Notes under the pieces: generated by a model
The model's input: only the letters and a program-made list of their open reading frames with translations
What the model was told of the DNA's origin: nothing
Database searches by the model: none
Assembly: GCA_027335965.1 (NCBI GenBank)
Contig: DAHWGZ010000061.1
Location: forward strand, 1 to 9,015
Direction: 5' to 3'
Length of the DNA stretch: 9,015 nt
Source of the DNA: Acidiferrobacter sp.
Lineage (GTDB): Bacteria > Pseudomonadota > Gammaproteobacteria > Acidiferrobacterales > Acidiferrobacteraceae
Part shown: positions 8,948-9,015 of the stretch, piece by piece
Numbering within the stretch: position 1 is the stretch's first letter
Layout of the letters: each line of letters starts with the position of its first letter
Made by a program: the position numbers and the translations under genes

Positions 8948-9015
8948 TGTTTTCCCCCTGACAGGATCTGCTTTATTGTCTGCTCGACGCGGCGCAGGCG
9001 CCGTGCCAATTCATC
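8944..9015 (-). CDS. lpxD: UDP-3-O-acylglucosamine N-acyltransferase, C-terminal 23 residues (partial)
   Basis: An open frame enters from the right edge and ends with TGA at 8946-8944. It reads DELARRLRRVEQTIKQI, then LSGGKH. This charged, helical tail fits the C-terminal helix of LpxD, which forms a coiled-coil-like end after the left-handed beta helix. LpxD adds the N-linked 3-hydroxyacyl chain to UDP-3-O-acylglucosamine, the third step of lipid A synthesis. The catalytic region is outside the window, so the identification rests mainly on its position directly before fabZ-lpxA-lpxB and on the 4-base TTGA overlap with fabZ. Another upstream gene is possible but unlikely. Confidence 0.75.
   Translation of the reverse strand, partial: DELARRLRRVEQTIKQILSGGKH
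8954..8959 (-). promoter_or_regulatory. Ribosome-binding site of fabZ, supporting a TTG start
   Basis: AGGGGG (8959-8954) lies inside the 3' end of the upstream frame, 6 bases (AAAACA) before the TTG at 8947. This spacing is the main evidence for the TTG as the fabZ start. Confidence 0.65.

Overview
The window is a continuous run of core bacterial housekeeping genes, all on the minus strand. In transcription order (from high to low coordinates) they are lpxD (3' end only), fabZ, lpxA, lpxB, rnhB, dnaE, accA, tilS and pyrG (5' end only). This order matches the conserved lpxD-fabZ-lpxA-lpxB-rnhB-dnaE-accA block of Gammaproteobacteria. The tilS-pyrG tail directly after accA is the Pseudomonas-type arrangement; the E. 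coli layout instead has ldcC and other genes between accA and tilS. DNA is strongly G+C rich throughout (by eye about two thirds, not counted). Lipid A genes establish a Gram-negative host. A high-GC, non-enteric gammaproteobacterium or a close relative (for example an Acidiferrobacter- or Ectothiorhodospira-like lineage) is plausible, but the species cannot be named from this sequence.

Layout. 9015-8944 is the lpxD tail. 8947-6562 holds fabZ, lpxA and lpxB, whose junctions overlap by 4, 4 and 1 bases. rnhB (6574-6005) starts 13 bases inside lpxB. dnaE (5992-2552) follows after 12 bases and accA (2546-1587) after 5 more. tilS (1600-272) starts 14 bases inside accA. The only real gap is 91 bases between tilS and pyrG, and it contains a strong Shine-Dalgarno sequence, a possible 21-codon leader frame ending in TGATG on the pyrG start, and a short GC hairpin. 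pyrG runs off the left edge at codon 60. No stretch over 300 bases lacks a gene.

How the genes work together. LpxD, LpxA and LpxB are acyltransferase and disaccharide-forming steps of lipid A synthesis. FabZ draws on the same 3-hydroxyacyl-ACP pool for phospholipid fatty acids, and AccA (acetyl-CoA carboxylase) feeds that pool with malonyl-CoA. DnaE and RnhB belong to DNA replication and ribonucleotide removal, TilS to tRNA decoding, and PyrG to CTP supply for nucleic acids and for CDP-lipid and CMP-Kdo synthesis. The packing suggests a growth-linked polycistronic unit.

No mobile element, CRISPR array, RNA gene, defence island or novel system is visible; this is an ordinary core region. The points worth a second look are small: non-consensus residues in RNase HII (GVG for GRG) and AccA (TMG for TPG), two TTG starts, the lipid A chain-length ruler residue in LpxA, and the possible coupled leader in front of pyrG.
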